From: Bryobacter sp. CoA8 C33
Lineage (GTDB): Bacteria; Acidobacteriota; Terriglobia; Bryobacterales; Bryobacteraceae
DNA: 36,278 nt
NCBI GenBank assembly: GCA_019931185.1
Contig: JAINDK010000082.1
Span: 1 to 36,278, forward strand
Direction of reading: 5' to 3'
The notes below the pieces were generated by a model, which was not told the DNA's origin, ran no database searches, and worked only from the letters and a program-made list of their open reading frames with translations. The position numbers and the translations under genes were made by a program. The stretch's first letter is position 1. Every line of letters starts with the position of its first letter. Below are positions 8,726-17,569 of the stretch, in pieces.

Positions 8726-8745
8726 AAGTAGCCATGGCAACTTAT
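8724..8745. promoter_or_regulatory. 22-bp near-perfect palindrome, likely MerR operator
   Basis: The site has arms ATAAGT and ACTTAT around the symmetric core GCCATGGC, and 10 of 11 base pairs are self-complementary; only positions 8730 and 8739 break the symmetry. It sits in the short divergent region between merR-vWA and sbcD-sbcC. MerR-family regulators typically bind such dyads between -35 and -10 elements. The symmetry is observed; binding is inferred from position beside a merR gene. Confidence 0.6.
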
Positions 8746-8764
8746 TTTTGGTAATCTCGGGAGC

Positions 8765-9961
8765 ATGAAGCTACTGCACACGGCGGACTGGCATCTGGGG
8801 CAGATCCTGCGGGGGTATGGGCGGGCGGAGGAGCAGCGCGAAGCGATGGCGCAGGTGGTGGGGATTGCCGGCGAGGAGCAGGCGGATGTGATGGTGGTGG
8901 CGGGGGATGTGTTTGACACGGGGAATCCGCCGGTGGAGGCGCAGGAGCTGTATTTTGAGACGCTGGTGCAACTGCGGCGGCAGTGTCCGCGGATGGAGAT
9001 TGTGGTGGTGGCGGGCAATCATGATGCGGCTGGGCGGCTGGAGGCGCCGCGGGAGGTGTTGCGGTTTGTGGACGTGCATGTGGTGGGCAATGTGAAGTGG
9101 AAGAACGGGCAGATGGAGACGGCCGGGCGCCTGGTGAAGGTAAGTAACCGGGAGGGGGTGAGGGTGGGGAGCGTGTTGGCGGTGAGCTATCCGACGGCGC
9201 GGTGTCTGCCGGCGATGAACGACGAGGATGGGGAGCGGCGGCTGCCGCGGATGGTGGCGCGGCTGTATCAGGAGATGGCGGAGCGGACGCGGGGAGAGTG
9301 GGAGCCCTGGCCGCTGGTGGTGACGGGGCATTTGCACGTGCGGGGGGGAGAGGAATCACCGGGGGCGGAGCGCGGGATTCTGATTGGGGGTGAGGACGCG
9401 GCGCCGGTGACGGTGTTCCCGCCCGAGGCGGCCTATGTGGCTCTGGGTCATCTCCATAAGGCGCAGCGGATGGATGGCGAGCGGCTGCAGTATTCCGGCT
9501 CGCTGATTCCGCTGAGCGCGACAGAGGCGGGCTATGAGCATGGGGTGACGGTGGTGGAAATCGCGGGGCGGACGGTGGTGAGCAGGAGGCGTGTGCTGCG
9601 GCGGGGGACGGGATTTTTCCGGATTCCGGAGCGGGGGTTTTTGCCGTGGGGTGAGGTGGAGGGGGCGTTGGCGGGGTTGGGTGGGGGCATGCCGTTTGCG
9701 CAAGTGAAGTTGCGGCGCGAGGGCTTGCCGGTGGGATACCGGGAGGAACTGGATGCGATGGCGGAGCGGGCGGGCGTACGGCTCGTGGAGGTGAAGCTCG
9801 AAGAGACGGAGAGGGGGAAGAGTGCCGGGTTTGGCGAGAGGGTGACGGAGTTGCAGCCCGGGGAGCTGTTCCGGCGGGCGTTTTTTGACAAGCACGGCAA
9901 GGAGCCGGAGGAGCGGCACCGGAAAGTGTTCGAGCGGGTGAAAGAGGAGGTGGAGGCATGA
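8765..9961 (+). CDS. sbcD: Exonuclease SbcCD, nuclease subunit SbcD
   Basis: A 398-aa metallophosphoesterase that is the nuclease half of the Mre11/Rad50-like SbcCD complex, which cleaves hairpins and processes blocked DNA ends. Phosphoesterase motifs appear in order: HTADWHLG (residues 5-12), VVAGDVFDTGN, VVVAGNHDAAG, TGHLHV and ALGHLHKAQR, which supply the two-metal site. The C-terminal cap region is normal in length. GGGAG lies just upstream of the ATG. The stop overlaps the sbcC start (ATGA), so the subunits are co-translated. The gene is divergent from merR-vWA across a palindrome. Confidence 0.95.
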   Translation: MKLLHTADWHLGQILRGYGRAEEQREAMAQVVGIAGEEQADVMVVAGDVFDTGNPPVEAQELYFETLVQLRRQCPRMEIVVVAGNHDAAGRLEAPREVLRFVDVHVVGNVKWKNGQMETAGRLVKVSNREGVRVGSVLAVSYPTARCLPAMNDEDGERRLPRMVARLYQEMAERTRGEWEPWPLVVTGHLHVRGGEESPGAERGILIGGEDAAPVTVFPPEAAYVALGHLHKAQRMDGERLQYSGSLIPLSATEAGYEHGVTVVEIAGRTVVSRRRVLRRGTGFFRIPERGFLPWGEVEGALAGLGGGMPFAQVKLRREGLPVGYREELDAMAERAGVRLVEVKLEETERGKSAGFGERVTELQPGELFRRAFFDKHGKEPEERHRKVFERVKEEVEA

Positions 9962-12900
9962 AGCTGTTGAAGATCCGGGGAAAGAATCTGGCGAGTCTTG
10001 TTGGAGAGTTTGAGTTGGACTTTCGCGAGGGCTTGCTGGCTGAGGCGGGGTTGTTCGCGATTACGGGTGAGACGGGGGCGGGCAAGTCGACTTTACTCGA
10101 TGCGTTGTGTCTTGCGTTGTATGGGCGCTATCCGCGGCAGGCGCTGGTGGCGGGAGACCGGATCGAGGATGTGAACGGGGATGAACTGAAGGGAGATCAG
10201 GCGGGCCACATCTTGAGCAAGGGGCAGGGGCATGGTTATGCCGAGGTGGAGTTTTGCGGGCAGGATGGCGTCGAGTACCGGGCGCATTGGGAGATCAAAC
10301 GCGCCTACGGAAAGCCGAATGGAAAATTGCAGGCGCCGAAGCGGAGCCTCGAGCGGATCGGAGACGGCCGGATGCTGGCGAACAAACTGGAGGCCGTGGA
10401 GGCGGAGATCCGGCAGCGGGTGGGGCTGAGCTATGACGAGTTCCGGCGGACGGCCTTGCTCGCGCAGGGGCAGTTTGACGCGTTTCTGCAAGCCGGGGAG
10501 AACGAGCGCGCGGCGTTGCTTGAAAAGATCACGGGTACGGATTTGTATCAACGGATCTCGGCGCGGTTGTTTGAATTGACGAAGGAAAAGCGGGAGGCGG
10601 TGGAGGCGAAGAAGGCTCTGATCGGCAACGTGGAGGTGCTGGGGGAGGTAGCCAAGGCCGGGATACTCGCCAACAAACGGGAATGGGAAGCGAAAGCGGC
10701 GGGTGCGCAAGGCAGGCAAGCGGAGGCTGGGCGACAACTGGCAATGAGGGAAGATCTGACGAAGCGCGAGGTGGAGTATGGCCGGGCGGAGGAAGAAGCG
10801 GGGCGCGTGCGGCAGTGCGACGCCGCTATCGCCGGAGAGCGCCAGCTACTGGCGCGGCTGGATCGCGTCGACCCGCTGCGGGGCAAGTTGCACGATTGGC
10901 GCCAGCGGCGGGATGCTTGGCGCGCGGCGGAGGAGAATCTGACTACGAAGCGGGAGCAGGCCGAGGCGGCGGCCGGGGCAGCGAGGCGGGCCGGCGAGGA
11001 AGAATTGCGGAGCCAACAGGAGGCGGCAGCGCGGCGGAGCGAAGTCGAAGCATGGGAGCCGTTGTGGAAAGAGGCAGCGCGGCTGGACGAAGCGGTGAGG
11101 CTGGCGCGGCAGGAACAGATATCGGCCACCAGCGAGGCGAATCAAGCAGGGCGGAAATGGCGTGAGCAGGCGGCGAAGCTCGAGCAGGCGCGCCAGACGA
11201 TTGACGGCGCGGAGCGGGAAGTGGCGGCGCTTGGCTCGCGCCTCGAGCAGGAGCAATGGTGCGCCGAGGCGGCTGCGAACCGAGCCTGGATCGAAAATCT
11301 GGTAAGGGAGCGGCTGCGGATCGAGGCGCAATGGAATGGGCTAGAGGACCGTACGCGGGAACTGGCAGAGTGCCAGAGCGAGTTGGAGCAAGTGTCCAGC
11401 AAGATCGGGGAAGGAGGCACTGTATGGAGTGCGGCGCAACTGGCGGAGCGCGAAGACCGCCGAATGGAATTGAGTAAATGGGAAGCCGAGGGGAGGCAGT
11501 ACCAGGAGGCGCTGCGGCAGCGGAACGAAGCGGCGGGGCAGTTGGCCCGCGAGCAGGAAAAGCTGGCGGGATGGATAGCGGAGTTAAGTGATGTGGAGAA
11601 GCGGGGCGCGGAGCTGCGGGCGCGCGTGGAGGAGACCTCGGCGTCGGCGGGCAGCGCCGCGCTGGCGGCGGAGGAAAGCGTGGCGCGGTTGCGCGAACGC
11701 TTGCGAGCGGGCCAGGAGTGTCCGGTGTGCGGGTCGAGGGAGCATCCCCATCACGATGCCGATGAACGGTTGCGGCAATTGGCCGATGACTTTCGCGGGC
11801 GGGAAGCGGCCTTGCGGCGGGAGAGCAACAGCCTCGAAGAGAAGCGAATGAGCCTGCAAACGCTGGCGAGCCAGGCGCAGGGGCAGATGCAAGTACTGCG
11901 GGAGCAACAGAGCGCGGCGGAGAAGACACTGCGGGAGAACCGGGAGGTGGATGAGGCAACGCTGGCCGGATGGCAGGCGGAGTTGCAACGTGCCGGGGAG
12001 GAGATCCGGGAACAGGGGGTTTTGATCGCGGAGCGGCAAAGACTGGTGCAGTTGCAGGTGGAGTTGACTCAGCGGGCGAGCACGCTGGGCCAGCAACAGC
12101 AGCAGCGTAATGCATTGGGGGAGGAACTGAGTGGGAACGAGCGCTTGCTGCGGCCGCGGGTCGAGTTGTGCCGGGGCGAGTGGGACGTAGTGCGGAAGCA
12201 GTTAGAGGCGTGGTGGGGTAGCGTGGGCAGGCAGATCGACGAATGGACGTCTGCCCGGCAGGAGTATGACCGCAAGCAGCAGAGTTTGACCGAACAACGC
12301 GCGGGCGCCGAACAGATGAGCCAGACGGTGGAGGCGGCCGGACGGGAAGTGGGCGATCGTGAGAGGAGGCGAGCGATGGCCGATGAAGAGCTGGAGGAGA
12401 GGCAGAAAGCGCGGCGGGAATTGTTGGAAGGTGAGGAAACGGAAGCGCACCGGGAACGTTGGAACCGGCAATTGCAGGCGGCCGAGCATGCCGCCGGCGA
12501 GCGGAAACAGGTAGCGGGAATTGCGCGGGAAGGGGAACGGCAATTGCAGGCGCAGGTGGCTGAGCTTGAGGGCGAGCAGGAACGCCGGCGGGAAGCGGCT
12601 CTCGCGGCCGAGCGGGTTTGGGAGGAGGCCTCCGCGGCGGCGGGCGTGAGTAGCGTCGAGGCGCAGCGCTTGCTCGATGAGGTGGACGCCATGGCGCTGA
12701 GAGGGCGCGTGGCGGCGGTGGATCTTGAATTGGCCCAGGCACAGGCAAGGCTGACGCAGGCGCGGAAAGCCTGGGAACAGGCCGGGCGGGAATGCGTGGG
12801 GCTGCCGGAAAGCGAGGAATTGGCGCGGCGCCGGGACGCGGCGGCGGAGGTTCTGCAAGAGGCGCTGAGGGAGGTGGGGGCTATTAGTAATGCGCTTGCG

Positions 12901-13518
12901 GAAAACGCGAAGCGGGAGCAGTGCCGGGCGGAACTGGGTGAGGAACTTACCCGGCTTGAAGAGGCCTGGTTGCTGTGGGATGAGGTGAACGAGGCGATCG
13001 GCTCGAAGGAGGGCGATAAGTTCCGGCGCTTTGTGCAAGCGCTGACGATGGATCAATTAACGGCGTTGGCGAATCATCATCTGCGAAATCTGGCGCCGCG
13101 GTTTGAACTGGAGCGATCGAAGGTGGGCCCGCTGGGCTTGCAGGTCCGGGACGCCGAGTTGGGCGGGGAGGTGAGGGCGGTGGCGGGATTGTCGGGCGGG
13201 GAACGGTTTCTGGTGAGCTTGGGATTGGCGCTCGGGCTCTCGGGTTTGGAGGGTAAGGAGTCGTTTGTCGATTCGCTGTTTATTGATGAGGGTTTTGGGA
13301 CGCTCGACCCGGATCATCTGGATCTGGTGATGAGCGGACTCGATGCCTTGCGAGGGGGCGGCCGGCGCGTGGGAATCATTTCGCATGTGGAGGCGATGAA
13401 GGAGCGAATCGCGGTGCAGGTGAGGGTGAGGAAGAAGGGGAGCGGCCGGTCGGTGGTGGAGGTGGCGGAACGGATGGCGGGCAAGCGCTGCATGCGCGGA
13501 ATGAGAATCAGCGGCTAG
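9958..13518 (+). CDS. sbcC: Exonuclease SbcCD, ATPase subunit SbcC
   Basis: An 1186-aa SMC/Rad50-type ATPase. The Walker A motif is GETGAGKS (residues 37-44) and the Q-loop is in LLAQGQFDAFLQ (about 168-178). There are two very long Glu/Arg/Gln-rich coiled-coil arms. The zinc hook CPVC (about 588-591) sits at the apex, the ABC signature LSGGERF starts at 1078, and the Walker B motif is FIDEGFGTLD with D1110 and E1111. The D-loop/H-loop IISHVEAM follows. The hook lies almost exactly mid-protein, as expected for antiparallel arms. It overlaps sbcD by 4 bp. The two proteins form the M2R2 complex that senses and cuts DNA ends, hairpins and protein-blocked ends. Confidence 0.95.
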   Translation: MKLLKIRGKNLASLVGEFELDFREGLLAEAGLFAITGETGAGKSTLLDALCLALYGRYPRQALVAGDRIEDVNGDELKGDQAGHILSKGQGHGYAEVEFCGQDGVEYRAHWEIKRAYGKPNGKLQAPKRSLERIGDGRMLANKLEAVEAEIRQRVGLSYDEFRRTALLAQGQFDAFLQAGENERAALLEKITGTDLYQRISARLFELTKEKREAVEAKKALIGNVEVLGEVAKAGILANKREWEAKAAGAQGRQAEAGRQLAMREDLTKREVEYGRAEEEAGRVRQCDAAIAGERQLLARLDRVDPLRGKLHDWRQRRDAWRAAEENLTTKREQAEAAAGAARRAGEEELRSQQEAAARRSEVEAWEPLWKEAARLDEAVRLARQEQISATSEANQAGRKWREQAAKLEQARQTIDGAEREVAALGSRLEQEQWCAEAAANRAWIENLVRERLRIEAQWNGLEDRTRELAECQSELEQVSSKIGEGGTVWSAAQLAEREDRRMELSKWEAEGRQYQEALRQRNEAAGQLAREQEKLAGWIAELSDVEKRGAELRARVEETSASAGSAALAAEESVARLRERLRAGQECPVCGSREHPHHDADERLRQLADDFRGREAALRRESNSLEEKRMSLQTLASQAQGQMQVLREQQSAAEKTLRENREVDEATLAGWQAELQRAGEEIREQGVLIAERQRLVQLQVELTQRASTLGQQQQQRNALGEELSGNERLLRPRVELCRGEWDVVRKQLEAWWGSVGRQIDEWTSARQEYDRKQQSLTEQRAGAEQMSQTVEAAGREVGDRERRRAMADEELEERQKARRELLEGEETEAHRERWNRQLQAAEHAAGERKQVAGIAREGERQLQAQVAELEGEQERRREAALAAERVWEEASAAAGVSSVEAQRLLDEVDAMALRGRVAAVDLELAQAQARLTQARKAWEQAGRECVGLPESEELARRRDAAAEVLQEALREVGAISNALAENAKREQCRAELGEELTRLEEAWLLWDEVNEAIGSKEGDKFRRFVQALTMDQLTALANHHLRNLAPRFELERSKVGPLGLQVRDAELGGEVRAVAGLSGGERFLVSLGLALGLSGLEGKESFVDSLFIDEGFGTLDPDHLDLVMSGLDALRGGGRRVGIISHVEAMKERIAVQVRVRKKGSGRSVVEVAERMAGKRCMRGMRISG

Positions 13519-13548
13519 AGGAGGGCAGCCAAAGGTCGAATAACCCGG

Positions 13549-14406
13549 TCAGCCCAGTCTTTTCGCGGTTTGGGTTGGCGCCTCGGATTGCTTCAGGCCA
13601 ACGGCGCGCACCAGGTTTATCAGAGAGGGGTCATTGACGGTCAGTTCCCGTTGCTCTGGACTGCGACCCTCCTCCGGCCGCCAGGGGGTTCTGTCTCGCT
13701 TGACCAGGCCAAGCCGGTACTTCCAAACGAGAAAGATCATCTGCCAGCCAAGCAGCCAGGCTTTCCAGAAACTGCCCGTCACGCTCGACTCGCCTACCCG
13801 GCTCTTGTAGTTCACCGGAATCTCGACGAACGGGATCCCGTGCGCTACGACTTCCATCAACAGTTGGGGCCCGAAATGCGAGCCGCCGATTGTCAGGTGC
13901 GGGCGAATCCTGCGAATCGCTGCGGTGTCGAAGAGCCGCAGTGTGCAACCCATGTCGGTCAGGATGGTCGTGTTGAACAGCAACTCCGTCATCTTCGCCA
14001 CCGCCCAGTTGCCCCAGCGCAAGAAGCGACCCATGTTCGCCCCGGCCCAGATGAACTCCCGGCTTGTTCGCGTGCCAAAGACCACCGGCACGTCGTCGCT
14101 ATAGGCGAGCAGCTTGACCAGGTCGTTGGGATTGAAAGTACCATCGGGCTCGGAGAGCACAATCAGGTCGGCATCGCAGTGATCGATGCCACTCAGCAAG
14201 GCGTTGCCATAACCCTGGCGAATCTCAAAGATCTCGCGGGCACCGGTGCCGGCCACTTCCTCGCTCGTCCCCGGGGCGGCATTATTGTTGACGACGATGA
14301 TTTCGTCGGCGAGTCCGGTCGCGAAATAGCCCAATACGGCGGCGCGAATCGAGTCTTTTTCGTTATATGTCGGGAAGATGACGGCGACTTTTTTTCCATG
14401 CCACAT
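13549..14406 (-). CDS. Family 2 glycosyltransferase (polyprenyl-phosphate sugar transferase type)
   Basis: A 285-aa GT-A protein without an N-terminal membrane anchor. It begins with the nucleotide-binding strand VAVIFPTYNEKDSIR, followed by DEIIVVNNNA, the acidic metal-binding segment LSEPDGTF (the usual DxD area) and a GNWAVAKM.../GCTLRLF acceptor-side region, as in dolichol/polyprenyl-phosphate mannose synthases. It is the last gene of a three-gene operon, starting 7 bp after the methyltransferase stop. The neighbouring GT-C-type membrane protein would use a lipid-linked sugar of the type such an enzyme makes. The sugar is unknown. It converges on sbcC. Confidence 0.85.
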   Translation of the reverse strand: MWHGKKVAVIFPTYNEKDSIRAAVLGYFATGLADEIIVVNNNAAPGTSEEVAGTGAREIFEIRQGYGNALLSGIDHCDADLIVLSEPDGTFNPNDLVKLLAYSDDVPVVFGTRTSREFIWAGANMGRFLRWGNWAVAKMTELLFNTTILTDMGCTLRLFDTAAIRRIRPHLTIGGSHFGPQLLMEVVAHGIPFVEIPVNYKSRVGESSVTGSFWKAWLLGWQMIFLVWKYRLGLVKRDRTPWRPEEGRSPEQRELTVNDPSLINLVRAVGLKQSEAPTQTAKRLG

Positions 14407-14413
14407 AGGCTGC

Positions 14414-15064
14414 CTACCTTTCTGCCACTATGAGGAATTGTCCGGCCAGAGGACGCCAGGGTAAAACGAGATAAAGTCGAATGAGCCACTCCGCTACAGG
14501 AATCCGCGACTTCATGCTGAAGGGTGTGAAACGGCCTTCAACCCGCAGCAGGTGAAATCCGCTCGACTGAAGAAAATCGGCAAAGCCGGTTTCGGTGTAA
14601 GCCGTGCGGTGTGTGTAGTCATCGAAATAGCGTCGCGGCTCAAGCCGGAAGTTGGGCTGTACGACGATCAGACGGCCTCCCGGCTTCAGCAAGCGATGGA
14701 TCTCGGCAAGAATCACCGCGCCTTGCTCCAGAGTAAAGTGTTCGAAGAAATTGGAGGCGAAGACGGTATCGAGGCTACCGGAGGCGAGCGGGAGAGGATC
14801 AAGAGCGGACTGGATCAGCGGATGGATGGAGGGTCCCCAATAGCGAACCAAGTCGGGGTTGATATCGAGAGCCCATTTACTGGCGGCTGTGATGGAGCGG
14901 GAGAATTCTCCGTAGCCTGCGCCCAACTCGAGTAATGCCCCATCGGGCTGAATCCAAGCCTGCAGATAGCCGGCGAGCACGCGCCAGACGCGGAGACGCT
15001 TGGGGTCATGTTGGAAGCGGACTTCGTGGTAGCTGGCCAATTGTGTCTCTAAAGCTTTGACCAT
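14414..15064 (-). CDS. Class I SAM-dependent methyltransferase
   Basis: A 216-aa Rossmann methyltransferase. Motif I is LLELGAGYGEFS (about residues 44-55), the acidic ribose-binding position lies in WALDINPDL, and the motif IV region is LDTVFASNFFEHF, followed by LKPGGRLIVVQPN. This is a Methyltransf_11-like layout with a C-terminal cap. The ATG overlaps the TAA of the upstream membrane protein by one base (TAATG), so expression is coupled. In this setting it probably methylates a sugar, lipid carrier or polyketide-like acceptor; the substrate cannot be told from sequence. Confidence 0.85.
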   Translation of the reverse strand: MVKALETQLASYHEVRFQHDPKRLRVWRVLAGYLQAWIQPDGALLELGAGYGEFSRSITAASKWALDINPDLVRYWGPSIHPLIQSALDPLPLASGSLDTVFASNFFEHFTLEQGAVILAEIHRLLKPGGRLIVVQPNFRLEPRRYFDDYTHRTAYTETGFADFLQSSGFHLLRVEGRFTPFSMKSRIPVAEWLIRLYLVLPWRPLAGQFLIVAER

Positions 15065-16539
15065 TACTTTGCTCCTTGCGGCTGGTAGACGTAGAGTCCG
15101 GCCAGATTTGGGCCGGGTACGTGCTTGACGAGTTCATATCGGCGGCGAATGGCTTCGCGCTGCTCCCGGGTGAGCCGAGGGAATTCCGGGTTGGGATCAA
15201 TTGCGGCGCGGACGTCGTCATAGAGGATCACTGTGCTAAACCGCCCCTGGTCAAGATCCTGCTCGAGGCGGCGGCCGTCGATGCGGCCGGCTTCAACCAG
15301 CAGGCGGTAAATCAGCGGCTCGACCTCGAAGGAGCGCTGGGTTCGCATCAGACTATTGGAATCGGCCGACAGAACCCGGCCAGGTACCGCCAAGAAGGGT
15401 TTGACGGCGACGACCTGCTCAGCAAACCGCTGTTCTCGAGCCCAGCGTGTTTCCATGTCCATTACGGCGACCCGCACATTCTGAACGACAAACAAGGCCA
15501 ACGGCAGAACCAGCAGGGTCACCCAGCCTTGGCTGCCCCGGGCAAACAAGTCGAAGAAGCCGAGGCGGTTGAGCCCGATCATGGCGGCAAGCACGAGCAG
15601 GATGGAGGATTCAATCAGGTAGTTCGAGTCGGCGCCCACCTTGGGGGCCGTCAAAAGAAAGACTGCGGCCGCTAGCCCCAAGTAAAGATAGGGAGCCAGA
15701 ACTCCATCGCGACGGGCTGCCGGCAGGCTTGTCAGCACTGGCAGCAGGAGCGGTGAGAGCACGATTGCGAAATACTCAAGGGGCAAGCGCAGTTTGTAGA
15801 GAGCAAAAGGATTGATATTGGCGAAGACGGTATTGGTAAGAAAGCGGCCATCGAGCATTGTGTTGAGAGCCAGCACGAGCGCCGCGCCCAAGCCGCCGAC
15901 GAGCAGGGCAAAGCGTAACGCCGCGCTCCGATGGCGGGGCAGCAGGAGCAGGAAGATCGCCATCGGCGCCGCAATGACGGTTTGCTTGGTGAGCAAGCCG
16001 GCGAGAGCCCAGCCAGCAGCCCAATCGAGGGAAGCTGCCCCCAAGCGCTCAAAACGAGCGTAATGGTAGAAGGCCGCCAGCGAGAAAGCAATCGCCATTG
16101 TATCTACTTGGCCGACCGTGCCCCAGCCTAGAAGAATCTGCGTGAGCCCCGCCAGAGCCATCGTTAGCCTCTGCTCGCGGCGTGGCAGACCGTATACGGC
16201 GCCAAGGCGTCCAACCAGCCAGAACAGCGCGATTAAGGAAACAAAACTCAACGAACGGTCCGCGAGCAGTACAGGAATTCCCAGCTTTACCAAGCCAGCA
16301 GCCAGAGAGTAGAACAGCGGCATGTAGGCGCAGACCGTATAGGGGTATTGATCGAGGCTAAAGTATAAGGCTCCTGTCTGAGCGAAGTGCAGAATCTGGG
16401 TGGCGACAATGCCCTCGGGTTGGGTAAACTCATTACTCGCCCAGAGCGCCAAAGCGAGATGCAGCCCTACTAGTACTACAGCTAAAGCGATGCAAAAAAA
16501 GGGAATTGCCTCAATCTTGCCAAGCCTTAGTACTCGCAT
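15064..16539 (-). CDS. Polytopic membrane glycosyltransferase-like protein (GT-C type)
   Basis: A 491-aa inner-membrane protein with roughly ten hydrophobic segments starting at IPFFCIALAVVLVGLHLALAL. The first periplasmic loop carries acidic residues (NEFTQPEG) and an aromatic-rich stretch (DQYPYTVCAYMPLFY), as in ArnT/PMT-like GT-C enzymes that use polyprenyl-phosphate sugars. A soluble tail of about 130 residues follows the last membrane segment. An in-frame GTG at 16557 exists, but the ATG at 16539 is preferred because a GATAAT -10 box ends 7 bp upstream of it. It is the first gene of the operon with the methyltransferase and GT2. The GT-C assignment is from layout, not from a strict motif. 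Confidence 0.65.
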   Translation of the reverse strand: MRVLRLGKIEAIPFFCIALAVVLVGLHLALALWASNEFTQPEGIVATQILHFAQTGALYFSLDQYPYTVCAYMPLFYSLAAGLVKLGIPVLLADRSLSFVSLIALFWLVGRLGAVYGLPRREQRLTMALAGLTQILLGWGTVGQVDTMAIAFSLAAFYHYARFERLGAASLDWAAGWALAGLLTKQTVIAAPMAIFLLLLPRHRSAALRFALLVGGLGAALVLALNTMLDGRFLTNTVFANINPFALYKLRLPLEYFAIVLSPLLLPVLTSLPAARRDGVLAPYLYLGLAAAVFLLTAPKVGADSNYLIESSILLVLAAMIGLNRLGFFDLFARGSQGWVTLLVLPLALFVVQNVRVAVMDMETRWAREQRFAEQVVAVKPFLAVPGRVLSADSNSLMRTQRSFEVEPLIYRLLVEAGRIDGRRLEQDLDQGRFSTVILYDDVRAAIDPNPEFPRLTREQREAIRRRYELVKHVPGPNLAGLYVYQPQGAK

Positions 16540-16546
16540 ACAGTAA

Positions 16547-16552
16547 ATTATC
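16547..16552 (-). promoter_or_regulatory. -10 box of the GT-C/methyltransferase/GT2 operon
   Basis: Minus-strand GATAAT (5 of 6 to consensus) lies only 7 nt before the ATG at 16539, so the transcript would start at or next to the start codon. No convincing -35 is seen 17 bp upstream. This is the same geometry as at lexA and the Gfo/Idh gene. Confidence 0.45.
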
Positions 16553-16664
16553 GGCACTTTGGAGGCCTAGCTTTATCATCCAAGTACTGGGAAAAAGCGC
16601 ATCTTTTGGCTTGGGATGTACCATAGACGGGCTACTCCATGACTGGATAATCTCTGGGAAGCAT

Positions 16665-16976
16665 ATGACGCTTCTTCTGGCACTCGTCCAATCCAGCCAA
16701 TTTATACAGTTTGCCTACCTGCAGGTGCTGGACCTGCTGAGTACCGTCGCCTTCTTGATCCATGGGGTGGGCGAAGCGAATCCAATTGTGTGTTGGAGCA
16801 TGCAAATGGCCCCGCATCCGGTAGCGGGACTTGCTCTCGTGAAGTTGTTTGGACTCTTTCTGGCGCTTTATTGCGTTCGAATGGACCGGAGAGTGTTGCT
16901 CTCCCGAATCAATCTGTTCTATGCGGGGCTGATCGCCTGGAATTTGGTGTGCCTGATCTTGGCATTCGAGTTCTAG
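16665..16976 (+). CDS. Small DUF5658-like membrane protein
   Basis: A 103-aa protein starting MTLLLALVQSSQFIQF with GGGAA placed about 5 bp upstream. Three hydrophobic segments are visible. The pattern FAYLQVLDLLSTVAFL...GVGEANPIV, with D in the first helix and E-A-NP after it, is characteristic of DUF5658, a family of unknown function. It is divergent from the glycosyl operon and its stop overlaps the convergent oxidoreductase-partner gene by 3 bp. An upstream in-frame ATG at 16506 would read through the promoter of the divergent operon and is rejected. Confidence 0.6.
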   Translation: MTLLLALVQSSQFIQFAYLQVLDLLSTVAFLIHGVGEANPIVCWSMQMAPHPVAGLALVKLFGLFLALYCVRMDRRVLLSRINLFYAGLIAWNLVCLILAFEF

Positions 16977-17569
16977 ACCGGGCTTCGCTGGATTGCGTAT
17001 TGGAGGCTTTCGACGGGAACCTCGAATTTTGTCATTCCCTTGTTTCCCATATAGCCGACATCGGCGATGCCGATTTTGCTGGTGTAGAAGGCGTCGACGG
17101 TCATGCGCCGCAGCAGTTCAAAGAAGCGGATTGCGGCGGCGAGATCCGGGGAGTCGTTGCGGCGGTAGGCGATGCGGTCGAGCAGCGCGGTTTGCTGCTC
17201 GGGGCTGGCGCTCATGAAGGGTTTGCCATGGGCGCCACGGGCCATGGAGTCGAGCCACTGGATGCCGCCGGCGAGTATCATGGCCAACTCCGAGGAGCCG
17301 CTGGCGAGCAGGTCGATGTACTGTGGGCAACCTGCTTCGATGGCGCCGCGGGAAACCTCGTCGGCCGGCAGGATGAGGTCACAGAGATGGCGCAGGGTTG
17401 CCCATTCTCCGGTGGCGAAGGCCTTGGGCTGATAAACGCCGCCGGAGGCGGCCTGATCAAATTCGGCCATCAGGTGCACTTCGGCCATCAGGTCGTCGCT
17501 GATGCCGCCGAGAACGGCGCCCAAGGCGGCGTTGCGGAGTAAATCCCGCCGGGTGTAATTGCTAGACAT
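16973..17569 (-). CDS. Gluconate 2-dehydrogenase subunit 3-like protein (Tat-exported GMC partner)
   Basis: A 198-aa protein with a Tat signal ([18 protein letters not shown]) followed by the short helical domain of the gluconate_2-dh3 family ([23 protein letters not shown]). In characterised three-subunit dehydrogenases this small subunit carries the Tat signal and escorts the FAD subunit to the periplasm. The ATG overlaps the end of the GMC gene by 8 bp, matching that partnership. The third, cytochrome c, subunit is not encoded next to it. Confidence 0.9.
   Translation of the reverse strand: MSSNYTRRDLLRNAALGAVLGGISDDLMAEVHLMAEFDQAASGGVYQPKAFATGEWATLRHLCDLILPADEVSRGAIEAGCPQYIDLLASGSSELAMILAGGIQWLDSMARGAHGKPFMSASPEQQTALLDRIAYRRNDSPDLAAAIRFFELLRRMTVDAFYTSKIGIADVGYMGNKGMTKFEVPVESLQYAIQRSPV

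Noticed and set aside
8191-9018. Upstream extension of the vWA frame to 707 residues
   Set aside because: It runs antisense through sbcD and out of frame through merR. The ATG at 8190 gives a complete vWA protein.
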